From Neopestalotiopsis rosae (lineage: Eukaryota > Ascomycota > Sordariomycetes > Amphisphaeriales > Sporocadaceae), in contig JALGAS010000003.1 in assembly GCA_023078685.1 (NCBI GenBank), forward strand, positions 6,076,001 to 6,140,000: a DNA stretch of 64,000 nt, written 5' to 3'. Position 1 is the first letter of the stretch, and every line of letters starts with the position of its first letter. Shown piece by piece: positions 47,499 to 60,364 of this stretch. The notes beneath the pieces were generated by a model. That model did no database searches. It saw only the letters and a list, made by a program, of their open reading frames with translations, and was not told the origin of the DNA. The position numbers were made by a program, and so were the translations under genes.

Positions 47499-50400
47499 GA
47501 CGGAAGGAAACCAAAGGGCAAGTCTAAAAGCTGATGAAAGAACTTAAAAAAGTAAAAATGGAAGAAGTATACTTGTGCGTATGTACAAGTTTATTTGGTA
47601 TATGCCAGCACAGGAAGAAATGAAAAATAAGGAAAAATCAAAACCCCGGAAAATAGTATATACCACCAAAGGGAAAGTAAAGAAGCGAAGGCAAGAATGC
47701 CAAGATCGGCATACCGGAGGGCATCACGAGGAGAGGGAAATGGGCAATAGATATACCACGACACTTGTTGATCTGAGCCTACCTCATAAGCGTAGGGCTG
47801 GGCTACTGCACCCCTTCTCGCAAGCTCAGATAGACGCCGTCCATGACTGGCAATCATAGGAGGTGGAAACCTACCTTGAGTGATATAGATTAATACCAGG
47901 GTTGGGTAGTATGGAATGGGTGGGGAGTGGATCTCCGGTCGTCTCGTTGGTCTCCACGACGCTTCTCTCGTGGCTTGTCCACAAATTTCCGCAGCCTACC
48001 ATGCATGTGGATGAACAGTGGTTGACTGAAACGGGCGCACATGTCATATCTCGGGTCTTCTTGGCAGGGATACCTTTGTATAGTCGCTGGGATGGCATGT
48101 CTGCAGGTAATCTATGCACTGCCGGCAGCCTCCCGAGAGACTAGGTAGGTTGGTCCTGGACCGTAGCAACCCAAGTGCCGCGGACCATACTAGTCAAGAT
48201 TTTCCATGATGGATGTCATGTCTGTTGATCCATTCTCTTTCTTTCGTACGAGTGAAGGGGAAAAAAAAAGACTTGAAAGATTTTCACACAGTCGTGGATA
48301 GAGTTCAGATACATCGTAGATCGCGTAGATCCCGTCGCTGGGTGTAGGTGATCAAGGTGATGCACATGCATACCCGCCTAGAAGTCTTTGCCAAACAGCT
48401 ATGGCTCTCACCATTGGATGGCACCAGCTCGCGGGAGTCTCAGAAGACACGGCGCAACGTAATGTTTCGAGAGCTTTTCTTAGACCAGCTCAAGAGACAG
48501 AGCGACTGCCTCGGGGAATGGCCGAGACGCATTGAATAGGCGACGAGGGCACCGTGGCGCGCTGAGGCTAAGTCTGGAGTGGTATGGAAGATGGGTCCTC
48601 CCGTGCGGACGGGAACGTTGACAAGGGCAGACGTAATCAAAGCGACGCAGCGACATCAGAAGGCCAGGGTAAATCGAAACTAGAGATACGGTTTGCAGGG
48701 TTTTCTTGTTCGTTGGGTTTGCTTTGCTTCTGCTGTCCTGCCTGCTGTGTGCTATCTCTGGCCTGGTCTAGTCTGTCGTCTTACCTTCATCTGTACCTAT
48801 GAGTGATGTGGCTCACGTGTGAAGCAATCGGCCAGCCATGGGTCGCCCCTTCCAATATGGGCTAAGGGCACGACTTTTCCCCAGGGTTTTCCATTGCCAA
48901 GGCGAGACTCGAGAGGGACTTGAGGAGCTAACAAAGTATCAAATTGCTAGAAGCCAGCTGACGAGGAAACCTGTGGCCAGCAATGAACGAAAGGCACTGA
49001 AGAGTAAGAAAAAAAGCTAACAACATTGAAAGTAGGGACGGAGGAACATGAAACTAAGAATACATGAAACGGTTTCTTGGCGTCTTTTTGGTGACAGACG
49101 ATTGGGTATCCCTTGCTCGCAGGGTATCTTGAGGCTCAGCGCGAAGAATTATGTGGAGACGTGCTGCGTACGACTTTAGTGGGTCTGACAGCGAACCGAC
49201 CTTTGTACAACCTCTCAACCGACTCGGCGTGGATCATGATGGCATTGAGTCGATTCATGATTGCTGCTGGCATTGTTGGGACGTTTTGGCTACAACTTAC
49301 GAGCAACGACGGGAGGTGGGTGAAGTTTTGCTTGCCCTGCCCGCCTCTTGGCTATTCGTGCGTTGATAATTGACCGGGCGCAGAGCTGCAGATCATCCAT
49401 GGGAATAGTGAGGAACAGGCATGTTGAAAATAGCAGCAACAAGAAACGATCCCTTAAATCGGCCACAAAAATAATCCCCTAGATCGTTGCACCAACCAGC
49501 CGCTCATGAATGTGAGGTTGCGAGTTGTTACAAGATATCCCCGAGAAGTCATCTTTTTCATTATTTTCTTTCTTTTCTGGTCATTGTCGCGGCTATGATT
49601 CAGGTGTATGGGTGCGCTGAAAGAGAATGATGAAAGCTCCATCCAGGTCATCATCGCATGTGGTTGTGATGCCATTTTTTCCATGATAAGAGAAAAAAGC
49701 AATGAGATCATTGGCGTGCTCCCGTCACACATGCCATCCCATCCCATCTCTCATGGCTCATTCACATCACGGATATCTGCTAGATTCGATGGCATTTCTC
49801 GCACAGTCGGAAGGTGGTGGGAAAGGGGCAGTTTCGCCAAGACGGCGTAACCGTGTCGAAATGAAATCAGACGAGCAAACCGGCCATAGCGTTTTTTTCT
49901 TTTCTCGTCTTTTCTGTGGACAGGCTCTGTGCTTGGCTTTTTGATTCGATTCGGTGCAAATGCAAACGTACAATGGAGATTGACCTGTGATCAACCATTT
50001 CCCTGGAATACCAAGGAAAATCATTGAGACTGAGCAAGTGCTTGGTATTGCTTAATAACACACGAAAAAGAACCCCAGTAAACCCAGCGACCCGAACTTC
50101 GACGAAGGCTCAAAGAATGACATTCCCAGTAAACCCAGCGAGATGTATGGTATATATTGCTTGCGAGGACCCTTTTCTGACAGACGTCCAATATGTACAT
50201 TGTATTCGTACCTACAAAGAAGTCAGTAAGTTAGTTCTTTTATTGGTGCTGTCTCACGATCGCGGGTAGTTTATCCTGATTTGATCTTTTTCCCACTAAG
50301 CGAACGGCACTCCCAGACTCGCCAAACTTCCCAATCACTTAAGGTTAGGGACCATAATCTATATTAGTGGGGGTTGATTGCGATGCACTGGAGCTTCTGG

Positions 50401-52103
50401 AGCTTCCGGGGCTTCTGGAGCGCCTGGAGCTTTTACTGGACCCCCCTCCATAATCAACCCACGATTTAGCAGATTTAGGGTAATGCTCCGCTGTGGTCCG
50501 GCTAATGCCTTTAGGTAAAAAGATTTCTCGGTCTAGACCACACTTGGCCAATTTGCATTGATCTCTCTACCTACGACAGCCCCGCTCTTCGTCTTGCGCG
50601 TATGATTTGATGAGAATTAATAACATGACCTTGGCTCTTGTCGCCTGCAAATGACATAAGATTCGCAAGAGCACACTGATCATCTATTTCACCAGTCATT
50701 TCGTATCTTGGCAAGAAAATAACCTTGAATTTGGGGTCACTGCTTCTTCGTATATGTGATTTTCCACTCAAAAGTTCCTGACGATCAAATTAAGAGGGAG
50801 ATTGTGACTAACCCTCAGTGTGGAGTTGTTCCTTCAGACGAAAAAGTCATTGCTTCTGGCTTCTGGAGTAGCGGCCACGGCACAACTCCCATCTATGCCA
50901 TCCCATCTGCGTCAAAATGACGACGACTGAACAACGTTGAGGCCGGAATTATTATCGAGATTCTCCGGAGTAACAGACTTTGGCAAACAGCGCCATGCAT
51001 TCAAGTAGGTTGTACGACAGGCTTGTCAATGCAGCCACGCGCGTGTGATTGACCCCTCCGGGGTTCAGACACCGAAAACAGCAACGCGGAAGACGGCACA
51101 GTCAGCACTGAGCAGCCATACATCCCGGGAATGCATTCTAGGGACGCCGCACTGCAAACTTTTGGCTGTTATTTTGTGACGGTGAGTAAAACTGCTGTCG
51201 GCTTTGATCGGTTGACATTGTCGCGTTGCACAGCAGAGAGATGCGACAGATCGGCACCACGGGAAAAGCAAAAAAAGAAGTTATGCGACACAGCAACGCA
51301 GCCGAGACAGCTATTCTGAACACATTGCAACATGGTATACTCGCAAGGTCGACTCGATTGCAGTCAATGAGACCTGCAGTGTCCAGAAGACAGTTGACTG
51401 CTGGTGCCACAACATTTCAGACCCCGAAGCAGCATATGAGTATATCGTTCCTTCGACAATCCCGTCGAAGTTTTGTTAATCAGGCATTGGGTCATATCAT
51501 TTTCTTGTTCAACAAGTTGAGATGACAGTCACAGTAGAGATTCCGCCCTCAGATTGCCGACTTCAATCTGAACCCCTTGACTATGTCTGCAAATGTCTCG
51601 GATAACGATACATCGCTGGGAAAGTATCAAGTTAGTCACGGTGTTGAACACAAGCTCATGCAACACATACATTGTAGTCATTTGTACGACTGGACACAAA
51701 TAATAAGTTCTGTTTGCTTGCGCTCATCCTCTCACCACGTATTACACTACAGATTGATTGACGTGGTTCTTATCTGTGAAGATCTATCAGCTCCAGTTTT
51801 TAGTCCGTGCCACCAAAGGTCATGATTGGCGGTAAGGAGTCATGAAGGAGATAAGCTCTAGCGAGGCGAGCAAGGCCAAGCCATCCAGCAGCCAGGTAGG
51901 TAATCATTAAGAAAAGCAAATGCGCCTTGGAGTTTGTCTGTTTGCCACATTGTTTTTGTCAAGGTGTCCGTTGGGGCAAGGATTGTGCCAGACATATATG
52001 AATATATTGCTTGGCCTAGCCCACAACCCTCCTAGGCAGGCAGACACTTGACCTTCTCCCCTTACACGGCGTAATCAAACAATCAGAACAACAGCGCAAC
52101 AGA
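47499..52103. other. 4.6-kb gene-poor interval between divergent genes
   Basis: No recognisable gene between the MFS gene (-) and GDE1 (+). Frames are all under about 100 codons. Visible items: a 16-bp direct repeat (ccagtaaacccagcga) at 50075-50090 and 50126-50141; ggagcttct-type short repeats at about 50388-50440 inside an Arg/Ser-rich minus frame; and a second minus frame ending near 50571 that is protein-like but lacks an ATG. Possible gene or element relics; not called as genes. Confidence 0.5.
50388..50440. repeat. Imperfect ggagcttct short tandem repeat
   Basis: Units of ctggagctt / ctggagcgc / ggggctt repeat over about 50 bases. Read on the minus strand they give an SSRRSRSPGSSRSS-type Arg/Ser-rich stretch. 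No gene could be built confidently around it. Confidence 0.7.
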
Positions 52104-55100
52104 ATGAAATTCGGGTGCAACTTCCAGCTACGACAGCACGCTCACTGGAAAGAAGCCTACATCAATTACAATGGTATCAAGCAAACTGTGAAACATCATC
52201 CCAGTTTGCGCAGTCAATCTGTCCGGGACGGTAAGGCTACCAGATCGAACTCGCACCCCCGGTCATCGAGCTCACTGACGACTACTTTCCAAGTCAGACT
52301 TTGAAACCATTCTACTGAAGGAAGTCGGCAAAGTCGATTGTTTCCTCCAGAGCCAGTTTGGACATTTGAATGATTGGGTCGATGCAATCTTGTCGCGCTT
52401 CTCCTTGCCCGCCCTTTATCCCGGACTAGACACGCTTACGCAAGTGGCGACTACCGAGTTGCGAGATCTTGGCGAATGCCTGTGTGAAGTTCTTGCCTTC
52501 ATCTCGCAGCTTGAAGCATTTGCAAAGCTCAATGAAGATGCTGTCCACAGATTGTTGGCCAAGTATGCCAAGTTTGCTAGCTCAGAGTCTGCTGGCAGCC
52601 TGGATACTCAAGCCACACTCATCGCAAGGCCGTGGCACAGCACCGCCGAGCGGGTGAGAGACCTGCTAGACTTGTCGCGCTGCGCACAAGAGTCTGATGA
52701 GGTTTCTTCCGATACTCAGTCGCTGCTATTGCGGCGAGTAAGCCCCATTGCGCTCGGTTGCACCAGCGATGTAGTCCATCGCCGCATCAAGGACGATGAT
52801 CCTGCGTCGCTAATGGTTGCGCTCGCTTCTCCAGTCTCCTACATGGAGAACCAGGCCATGTTGTATTCTGTGTTGCAAGTCGCGATCAACTACCGGGCTG
52901 CCATGTGCATTAGGTCTCTGCTGGAAGAGATTACTGCTCCATTGGAGGACATGTCGTGTGGCCATCAGGATGCTCTGCACCAATTGGTGATCCAATTCTC
53001 ACGATCCCCAACCTCATTGAATACTATCGGGACTCTTGTCGAGATGTTCCGCGAACTGTCCCCTTATCAGCATCATATGTTACTTGTCAAGGATTGGAGG
53101 CTTCGAACTCCCCTGCACTACGCTGCAGAACATGGCTGGGCTAGACTGTGCAAGCAGTTGATCAAGTTCATGGAGCCCTCAGCAGTCATGCAGCCAGACA
53201 AATTCGGCTTGACACCGCTTCACTTGGCGACTGCCAATGGCCATGTGTCTGTGATAAAGTCACTCCTGACATTGGAAACTGTTAGTCACACGCTGTCTGA
53301 AGAGATGGCTGGCGCTTTGCTGCATACCTCTATCCAGACAAAAAGTGCAGACGTAGTGGCATGTCTCTTGACGACCGGCAAAGGTATAAATCTCCAAGAC
53401 AGCCAGGGCCGCACGCCATTATATGTCGCGGCTGATGCCGGTGATATTGACATGATTCGCGCACTACTCAATGTTCCAGATGGTGTGCATATCGACTGCA
53501 CAGAGTACATCTATGGATGGTCACCTTTGATAGTAGCGTCTGTACGTGGCCATCTTGATATTGCTGAGCTCCTTCTTCAAGCAGGCGCGGACAGAAATGT
53601 ACGAGACCATCGCGGCTGGACAGCTGTAGAACATGCATCGTACCGAGCGCACATGACGATCGTTGAAGCTCTGAACCCGCAATTCTCGCTAGACATCCCT
53701 ACTACACCAAGCTTTCAGGAAGCTGCTATCAGTAAACCAACCATCAGACAGCGGCCGACACTAGATCTTAAAGGATCAGCTCCGCAGCAAGACCTTGATC
53801 ATGTCACCACGGTCTATGTCAATCTAGGCTCATTCGATACTTCTTCCAGCGAGAAGGCCCTGGACATAGATTCATGCATACTAGATACGGCCATCGAAAA
53901 CGGCACAAGGGAGGTATTTTTGGAATTGTCAGCGACGCAATGTCACGAACAACCACATGTACTCAGCCTTCCTTTTCTGGAAGACGTTACCGAGACAACA
54001 TGGCGTTTCACTACGACGAACTTTGACAAAATGAAGTTGCAGTTCAAGCTGTATGAGTATACAGACGATACTCTAGCGAACAAAAAGCTACTGGCTTCGG
54101 GAATTGTCTTGATGAGCCATCTCAAGGGTTGGTTTCGCCCTGGGCGACAGAGCTTGAAACGTGAAAGCACAATAGCTCTGACTTCTCCCGATGGCGACTG
54201 CGCTGGAACCATAACATTCACGCATCTCGTCTGCTTGCCATACAAGATTTCCAGACCAGGAAGACCACTACAGAAAATGTGTCAATTAGACCAAACGCAA
54301 GTTGTAGGACATCGAGGTCTAGGATGGAACATGACTGGACTTGGCCGCATGCAGCTGGGAGAACACACGATCCAATCTCTTCAGAGTTCTCTCGACCAGG
54401 GAGCTGATCTTATCGAATTTGACGTCCAGATCACGCGCGACCACGTGCCGGTCATCTATCACGACTGGCAAGTATCGGAGACTGGCCTCGACATTCCCAT
54501 CCACGCAATGACGTTCAAGCAAGTGAGTTTCGATCAACTCGAGCCGTATTTGATCCTTGTGAAGATGTGACTGACAGGACTCAGTGGATGGCCATCAGCG
54601 AATCGCAGAGCAACTCCACCAACGACCACCCCCGAGGCCGATTGCCGTGGGACGAAAGAGCGCGGCCGAGCGAACTGCACCGACGGCACTCTCGATCCCT
54701 GTGTGCCCACCCTGATCATCCCCGTAAAGCCATGGTGGAGCGCATGAAGCACACGGTCGAATATGCCAGAAACCACAACAAGGGAAACATTCGCGGCGAA
54801 TGCATCCACGACGCCTTCACGACGCTTCGAGAGCTCTTCCAGAAGTTCCCAGACGAGGTTCACTTTGACATTGAATTGAGTGAGTACAGAAAAGGGTCTC
54901 AAGGCACCGCAAAATCCTCGCTCTAACCCCAAATATAGAATATCCAATGCTCTGGGAGTGCCCTTACTGGGAGATGGAACCCTACTGGACCGAGATGAAC
55001 GAATACCTCGACACAACGCTTGACGTAATCTTTGAGCTCGCTGGCAGCCGTTCCATCTTCTTCACCTGCTTCAACCCCGAGGTCTGCATCCTGTTGCGCA

Positions 55101-55495
55101 CCAAGCAAAAGGTCTACCCTGTGGTCTTCCTCAACGATTCTATGGTCAGTGGTCCGGCGGGCGACCTGCGCGCCGTCTCTCTGCAGCATGCCATGCGATT
55201 TGCACGCCAGTGGGGGATACAGGGCATTGTCATGGCGGCTGAGCCGTTTGTTGCCGCGCCCAAGCTTATTAAGCACGTGCGTGACCAGGACCTAGTCTGT
55301 GGTTCATATGGATCATTGAATGATGTCCCGAGGTTTGCCGAGGTATGTCGTCTATCTGCTTTGTCACAACTGTGCTTCTATCATGATCGGACTAGTTGCT
55401 GACCGTAAGTACAGAAGCAAGCGGTAGAGGGCATAGATATGCTTATTGTGAACAACATTCGCTTAATTTCCAATACCCTCCGCAATATGAAGTGA
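52104..55495 (+). CDS. GDE1: Glycerophosphodiester phosphodiesterase, SPX-ankyrin-GDPD (GDE1 type)
   Basis: Five exons: 52104-52230, 52298-54522, 54585-54879, 54939-55342 and 55415-55495, 1043 aa, phases all closing. SPX domain: MKFGCNFQLRQHAHWKEAYI start, and a later helix HRLLAKYAKF with the usual lysines that bind inositol pyrophosphates. Ankyrin repeats run from about residue 310 to 480 (RTPLHYAAEHGW, LTPLHLATANGH, RTPLYVAADAGD, WSPLIVASVRGH). The GDPD barrel starts at about 713 with GHRGLGWN, then EFDVQITRDHVPVIYHDW and HFDIELKYPM. The catalytic Arg, Glu, Asp and His of the family are all present, favouring an active GDE1-like enzyme over the related regulator PHO81/NUC-2. Expected role: hydrolysis of glycerophosphocholine to glycerol-3-phosphate and choline in the cytosol, linked to phosphate status through SPX. 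Confidence 0.93.
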
Positions 55496-55735
55496 ACAGT
55501 TTTTGGCTGAACGAATGTTCTTGGTCAGAATAACTGGCTCTAATTGCATCATGGTTCAGACGGGAGACTCAATGAGACGGTAGATATGATTCTTGTAAGG
55601 CATGGAGAGGGTAAGAAGAAAGAGGGGGTCGATCGTGGTCCACCGTATCTTCGATGGCCTTGTCGAACCATAGTGCTTGATGAGATGGTTGAGGGTGTTA
55701 CAAGAGAAGTCCAACCTCAGCAATGACGACACATT

Positions 55736-56053
55736 TCAATAGAAAACATGGGAGACACATGAATTGTCATCGTCTATCTTCCAACCGTTGCGTTCTTCTC
55801 TACGCTTGCTCCTACTCCTGCAAATCTTGTAGAGCATCTTCGTTATGCATATCAATGTGTTGAAGATACCACCTGCGCCTATTGCAGCATCGAGTTTCCA
55901 GACTGTCGGGCCCTCGAGAAGCAACTCCGTAGCTGCCATTTGGCGGTGTAAGTAGACGCAGTGAATAGGGAGTCCCGACTCATCATCTGACTGGCTAGCG
56001 ATCATCTGGTCAGGATTCGGCTCCGGTTCTTGGATTCGGCCGTCGATAGGCAT
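55736..56053 (-). CDS. Doubtful small hypothetical protein
   Basis: A 105-codon frame from ATG at 56053 (MPIDGRIQEPEPNPDQMIAS start); the frame is open to another ATG at 56152 (138 aa). It has an acidic N-terminal part, a moderately hydrophobic segment (LDAAIGAGGIFNTLICITKM) and a basic tail (KICRSRSKRREERNG). I recognise no family and no intron is needed. The composition is compatible with a small single-pass membrane protein, but it may equally be chance. Confidence 0.3.
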   Translation of the reverse strand: MPIDGRIQEPEPNPDQMIASQSDDESGLPIHCVYLHRQMAATELLLEGPTVWKLDAAIGAGGIFNTLICITKMLYKICRSRSKRREERNGWKIDDDNSCVSHVFY

Positions 56054-56933
56054 GACGAAAACGAGGGCCCCAAAAGAAACAGGGAAGGAGAAAACGCGTA
56101 CTGTGTGGGCAGAGCTTCGATTTACTGTATCAGCTGCGCATAAAAGCTGCATGTTTTTGCATTAGGCAGAACGAAGTATACTTCAAATCCGCCAAAGCAT
56201 GTGGTTTAGCGCAACAGCTTCTGATTTTCTAAATAGGAAGGCCCTGATTCGTTGTTTCTGACGTGAAGAAATGAGACCTGGAGCGCTCTATAGGGCATAT
56301 GCAATAGCAACACTGCCGTTCGATGTTTATGTAGCTTAATGGAAATTCAATGTAAGAATGACTAGAGCACAATCAGAAGTTGAATTGATTTGCTTGTGCG
56401 CCCTCCCTGTACAACAGGTACATGTAGACCTGCAAAGTCTAGAAAATAAGTATTGTCCAGTGAAGCCACAGTGATTGACCTAGCTGATGTATAGCCCGAT
56501 TCTAGCCATCTACAAGGTAAAATCTACAAATACGGTGAAGAGATTCAATTATCGAAATGTGAGCCTAGCTAGAAAGCCTCGCAAAGGCACCTGACCGGTT
56601 CTGTTCCGTTGGCTCTGTCCGGCGAATGAGCCTTACCGAGGACAGCCACTGACGAGGGTGACAATTAACCAAGACAGCAGCAAGTTCTTGCTTTAGAACT
56701 TTGTGAGTGGATGAAAACACGAGTGAGTTCAGACCTGCGTAAACGCAAATATAGCGTACGCAGCTAGTTGATACAGAACGGCACTACTATAGTAGCAGCG
56801 AGGAGCACACCCAAGCCTGGGGCTGTGTCAGAAGCACTTGTCGCTATCGAGTTGATCTAGAAGAGACAGTGTATTATACTCTGCGCTCACGTGTACTTGA
56901 CCTTTTCTGCTTGGGCACCGGGAAACGCAATTT

Positions 56934-56985
56934 GAGGTGAATTCTCGAGGTGAATTCTCGAGGTGAATTCTCGAGGTGAATTCTC
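56934..56985. repeat. Four perfect 13-bp tandem repeats
   Basis: gaggtgaattctc is repeated four times without mismatch. The array lies about 200 bp upstream of the ankyrin gene start, within its probable promoter or 5' UTR. The units create alternating GAATTC and CTCGAG palindromes at their joints. Confidence 0.95.
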
Positions 56986-57181
56986 ATCTTGCAAGTTTAA
57001 TGCTCCGCCACATTGTGCTCTTTATTTCATCACAACACAGACTCTGAACACTACCACGCATCTTGACGGAGCAACTTTTGCAATAAAACTTCATGTTTGC
57101 TCATTTTATTTTGCCTGATTTCTATCGATTGCAAAGTGCGTTTCGCAACCTCCAGACATTCTTACCATCTTTGTCAAGTTG

Positions 57182-59236
57182 ATGAACCATACCATGGAGC
57201 CTATAACTGCCCTGGGCGCGATCATGGGTGTTTATGGGCTGTTCCACAAATTATACAGCCTTGGAGGAAGTTTGTTCAATGCTCCACAAGATTTTGACAC
57301 ATTCCAGACGTGGTGTTGCGTCCACAAGCTTCAGCTTACGATGATAAGAAAATGGGCACACGAAAATCATGAATCACTTGAGAAGGTCGGAAGAGTTGAC
57401 ACCCAAAGGTTGTTGAAAAAGGTACTGAAAAACATCGACACAATACTAGGCTCGCTCGAGAAACTCCTGACAAACAATTCCAGAGGAGGGTTCGGGAGCA
57501 GGGTCAGGACCGTCTACAACGGATCTGAAGCCATGAAAGCCATTCAAACACTCGAAGGTCTTCTGCGCTCAGTGAGATCTACCATCGAGTTTTTAGAGTC
57601 AACGTAGGTTTGACCCATATGCGCATTCAACCAAAAGACCTAACGCGATGCGGACAACAGGAAGGGTACCAGAGACCCAGCCAAAGCCAACAGAAAGGCA
57701 TCTCAGTCCCTCGACGCTAATCTGTGGGACGCCTTGGAACTCACGCCAACTAAAGAACTCGACCTGTTTGTTAAAAACGTCCGCGATGACCTGAATAAGA
57801 CCACGCTCAACGGGAACGGGGAGCGAGTGATTCACATTGCTTCGAGATTGGGCAATTTACCTATTCTCGATTCGCTCCTACGTCACAAGATCGAGACGGA
57901 CGTGATCAATGTTCACAAGCAGACGCCAATACATTTAGCTCTCTTACATGGACAACAAGAATCGGTTGAAAAATTGATCAAACAATCTATTCCCTCCCTT
58001 TATATGCAAGACGATGAGGGCAGATCACCTCTGCATCTTGCTCTCCACTTCAGTCTTGAAGATATCGCGGTCAAGCTAATTAAAAAAAGACGAGACACAC
58101 TCTCCTTGGCAGATATGACAGGAAAGTTGCCGCTACATGTTGCTGCAGCGCAGTGCCTCTCAGATGCCACGAAGGAGATTCTCCAACAATCCGACGACAC
58201 TTTCAAGGTGGATCAACCAGACGAGTTTGGCAAAACAGCTATGACGATGGCTTTGAATCCACAATCCAGCGATCAGGACATATTTCAGAAGCAGAAAGAG
58301 ACCATCAAGTACTTGTCGTGGTATGGAGCGGAGGTGAAACAAAGAGTTTTCCCATCAGCTCTTAACTCCCTGCTAGTATTTCATGATTTGGCTCGCCAAG
58401 GCCGGCATGATATATTAGATGAAATTCAGATCCCGTGGCAGGAGATAGTGAATCTGCCACATGAACCACACTGGGACGGTAATACTTCAAGAAACAGTCC
58501 AGTTCGAGCGCCAACTGGAGCAACGCCACTCTATCTCGCGGCGGCAGCTGGCAAACTTGGAACCGTCAAGTTCTTTCTACAGAAGGGAGCCAACCCAAAT
58601 ATCGAACTAGCAGCTCCCTATTCTTCTCCTGACCCTCCTACCCCATTACGGGTTGCATTGGAGAACAGCAACATCGATGTTTTCAAAGAATTGCTAGAAC
58701 AGAGCGCGGAAACAAATGTGGAATGGAATGGAACCTATATGCTCCATCGCGCCATCGAAAAATCTTCAGCAAAGTGTAGGCCGCAAGTCGTGAAACATCT
58801 GCTCTCGCATGATGCAGATCTACACCGCAAAGACAAGGACGGAATGAAACCAATGATATGTGCTGCCAGAAAAGGTTGTATTGCCTCTCTAAATACACTT
58901 TGGGATGCACATGAAAGAAATGAGACCCCCGAGATTGATGCTAAAGATGCCCTAATCAAAGCATGCCAGGAGGGTCATCCCTCTTGTGTAAGTGTGCTTT
59001 ACGCTAAGGGCGTGGACATCAACCTCAAAACCCAAGATGGCTATACACCACTGCACTACGCTGCTAGGTTTGGCAGGCGCGAGGTTGTGAACGTCTTGTT
59101 GCATATGGGCGCCGATCATACCCACGTCGCTCCAATCAGACAAGAACCCTTTGAGGTGGCTGGTACGGCTGAAGCTGTAGCAGGGGCATCTGGACACGCC
59201 AGCACGGCAGATTTGATCAAGAATTGGGGGCTTTAA
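57182..59236 (+). CDS. Ankyrin-repeat protein with HeLo-like N-terminal helical domain
   Basis: Exons 57182-57603 and 57661-59236 (57-nt intron, GTAGGT donor, CCTAAC branch, CAACAG acceptor) encode 665 aa, or 661 aa if ATG 57194 (MEPITALG) is used. That second start resembles the usual beginning of fungal HeLo domains. Residues 5 to about 140 form a helical region: a hydrophobic first helix with Gly (ALGAIMGVYGLFHKLYSLGG), then DFDTFQTWCCVHKLQLTMIR and amphipathic helices ending TLEGLLRSVRSTIEFLEST. This pattern recalls HeLo/HET-S-like cell-death domains. From about residue 195 there are at least eight ankyrin repeats (GERVIHIASRLGNLPILDSL, QTPIHLALLHGQQ, RSPLHLALHFSLE, TPLYLAAAAGKLG, YTPLHYAARFGRR). 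The HeLo assignment rests on pattern resemblance only; a protein-interaction adaptor is the safe reading. Confidence 0.8.
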
Positions 59237-60364
59237 TGTAAGTATGGAGGGATAAAGAATTTTCGTTCCACCTGTTGTAGACATAATTGTAAATAGGGCA
59301 CTCGGAGTAAGTTACTTGATTTACCCTGTAATTAATTGAACCGGCACCCGAAGAGGAGCAATCAATGCAGGTTTTCATACACTTATAGTATATTGAAGCA
59401 TGAACGGCAGGTTAGAAATTGTCCACTGTGACAGAAACAGAATAAACAGAAATACAACATGGCAAGTATATACAAGAGGGAAATGCAAGAAACAGAAATC
59501 ATTCGCAATGAGGCGTTGGGCATGTCAAAGTACGTCGGTACTTGGAGAACACCGATGCGCCGGTGACCCACTTCGACGGGCGGCCCGTGGTGTAATTCTT
59601 CTCGTCCTATTAATTGCTTCGCCCCAGCAATCCACGGACGCCAACATCCTGACTAAGCGGAGAAACATAATGGCAGTTCCTCATTAATTCTGGTCTTCAC
59701 TCTTGACAAATGCTGGTACTCGTTGAGAGGTTAGCCATCAAATATTTACCTGCACAATCTCATTCTGGCCAGCTATACCGACGCGTCACTGGTATCCGGC
59801 CCTTTGAAAGAAAGCGATTGAGTCCATTGACCTCTCACTGTGGAGGACAAGGCGGCGACTCGACTTGAAAGCCGGCTGAAGCAGCGAGATTGCTGGATGA
59901 ATAAAGTATACCTTGAGTAAAAATGCTATAATTGGCTGCAAATGCCGTGAAGACAATCCCAAAGCGGCGCAAGTGTGGACGATCACCGCTTAATAAGCGG
60001 TTTTGCTAGTCATAGAACCCCTAGTAGCTGGTATCCGTCCGTCGGTAGTGCGAATCACTACTCCAGATGATCATCGCATGGCTTGATATCACTCTCAAGG
60101 CAAATACACGAATGGTGGCGGAGGCTCGATCACGGAATGAAGACGTTTTCGCGTCCGACCTTGGACCCGACGCCGGGCTGAGGGCGAGTATATTTGATCG
60201 CAATGCCAGCCGGTAGAGATGGTTCATTTTCATTGTCATTCCCAAACAGCCTCTTGAACAGCTCACATAACATACACTTTCCAGCAAACATTAAAACATC
60301 GCAGCCAAACAGATCGAAATTTCATTCACTCCAACTCCAATCTGAGGTCAAAATCGAAGACAAC
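59237..60364. other. Spacer between ankyrin and monooxygenase genes
   Basis: 1.1 kb with no supported gene. Short frames only. The last 150 bases form the probable leader of the monooxygenase gene. Confidence 0.5.

Larger units (their letters stand above)
55496..57181. other. Spacer between GDE1 and the ankyrin gene
   Basis: 1.7 kb. It contains a doubtful minus-strand frame at 55736-56053, a 4 x 13-bp tandem repeat at 56934-56985 and a CACGTG hexamer at about 56889. Otherwise no gene seen. Confidence 0.5.

Noticed and set aside
50075..50141. 16-bp direct repeat as target-site duplication or attachment site
   Set aside because: The 35 bases between the copies hold no element, and 16 bp is not a usual target-site length for fungal transposons. 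Recorded only as a repeat.
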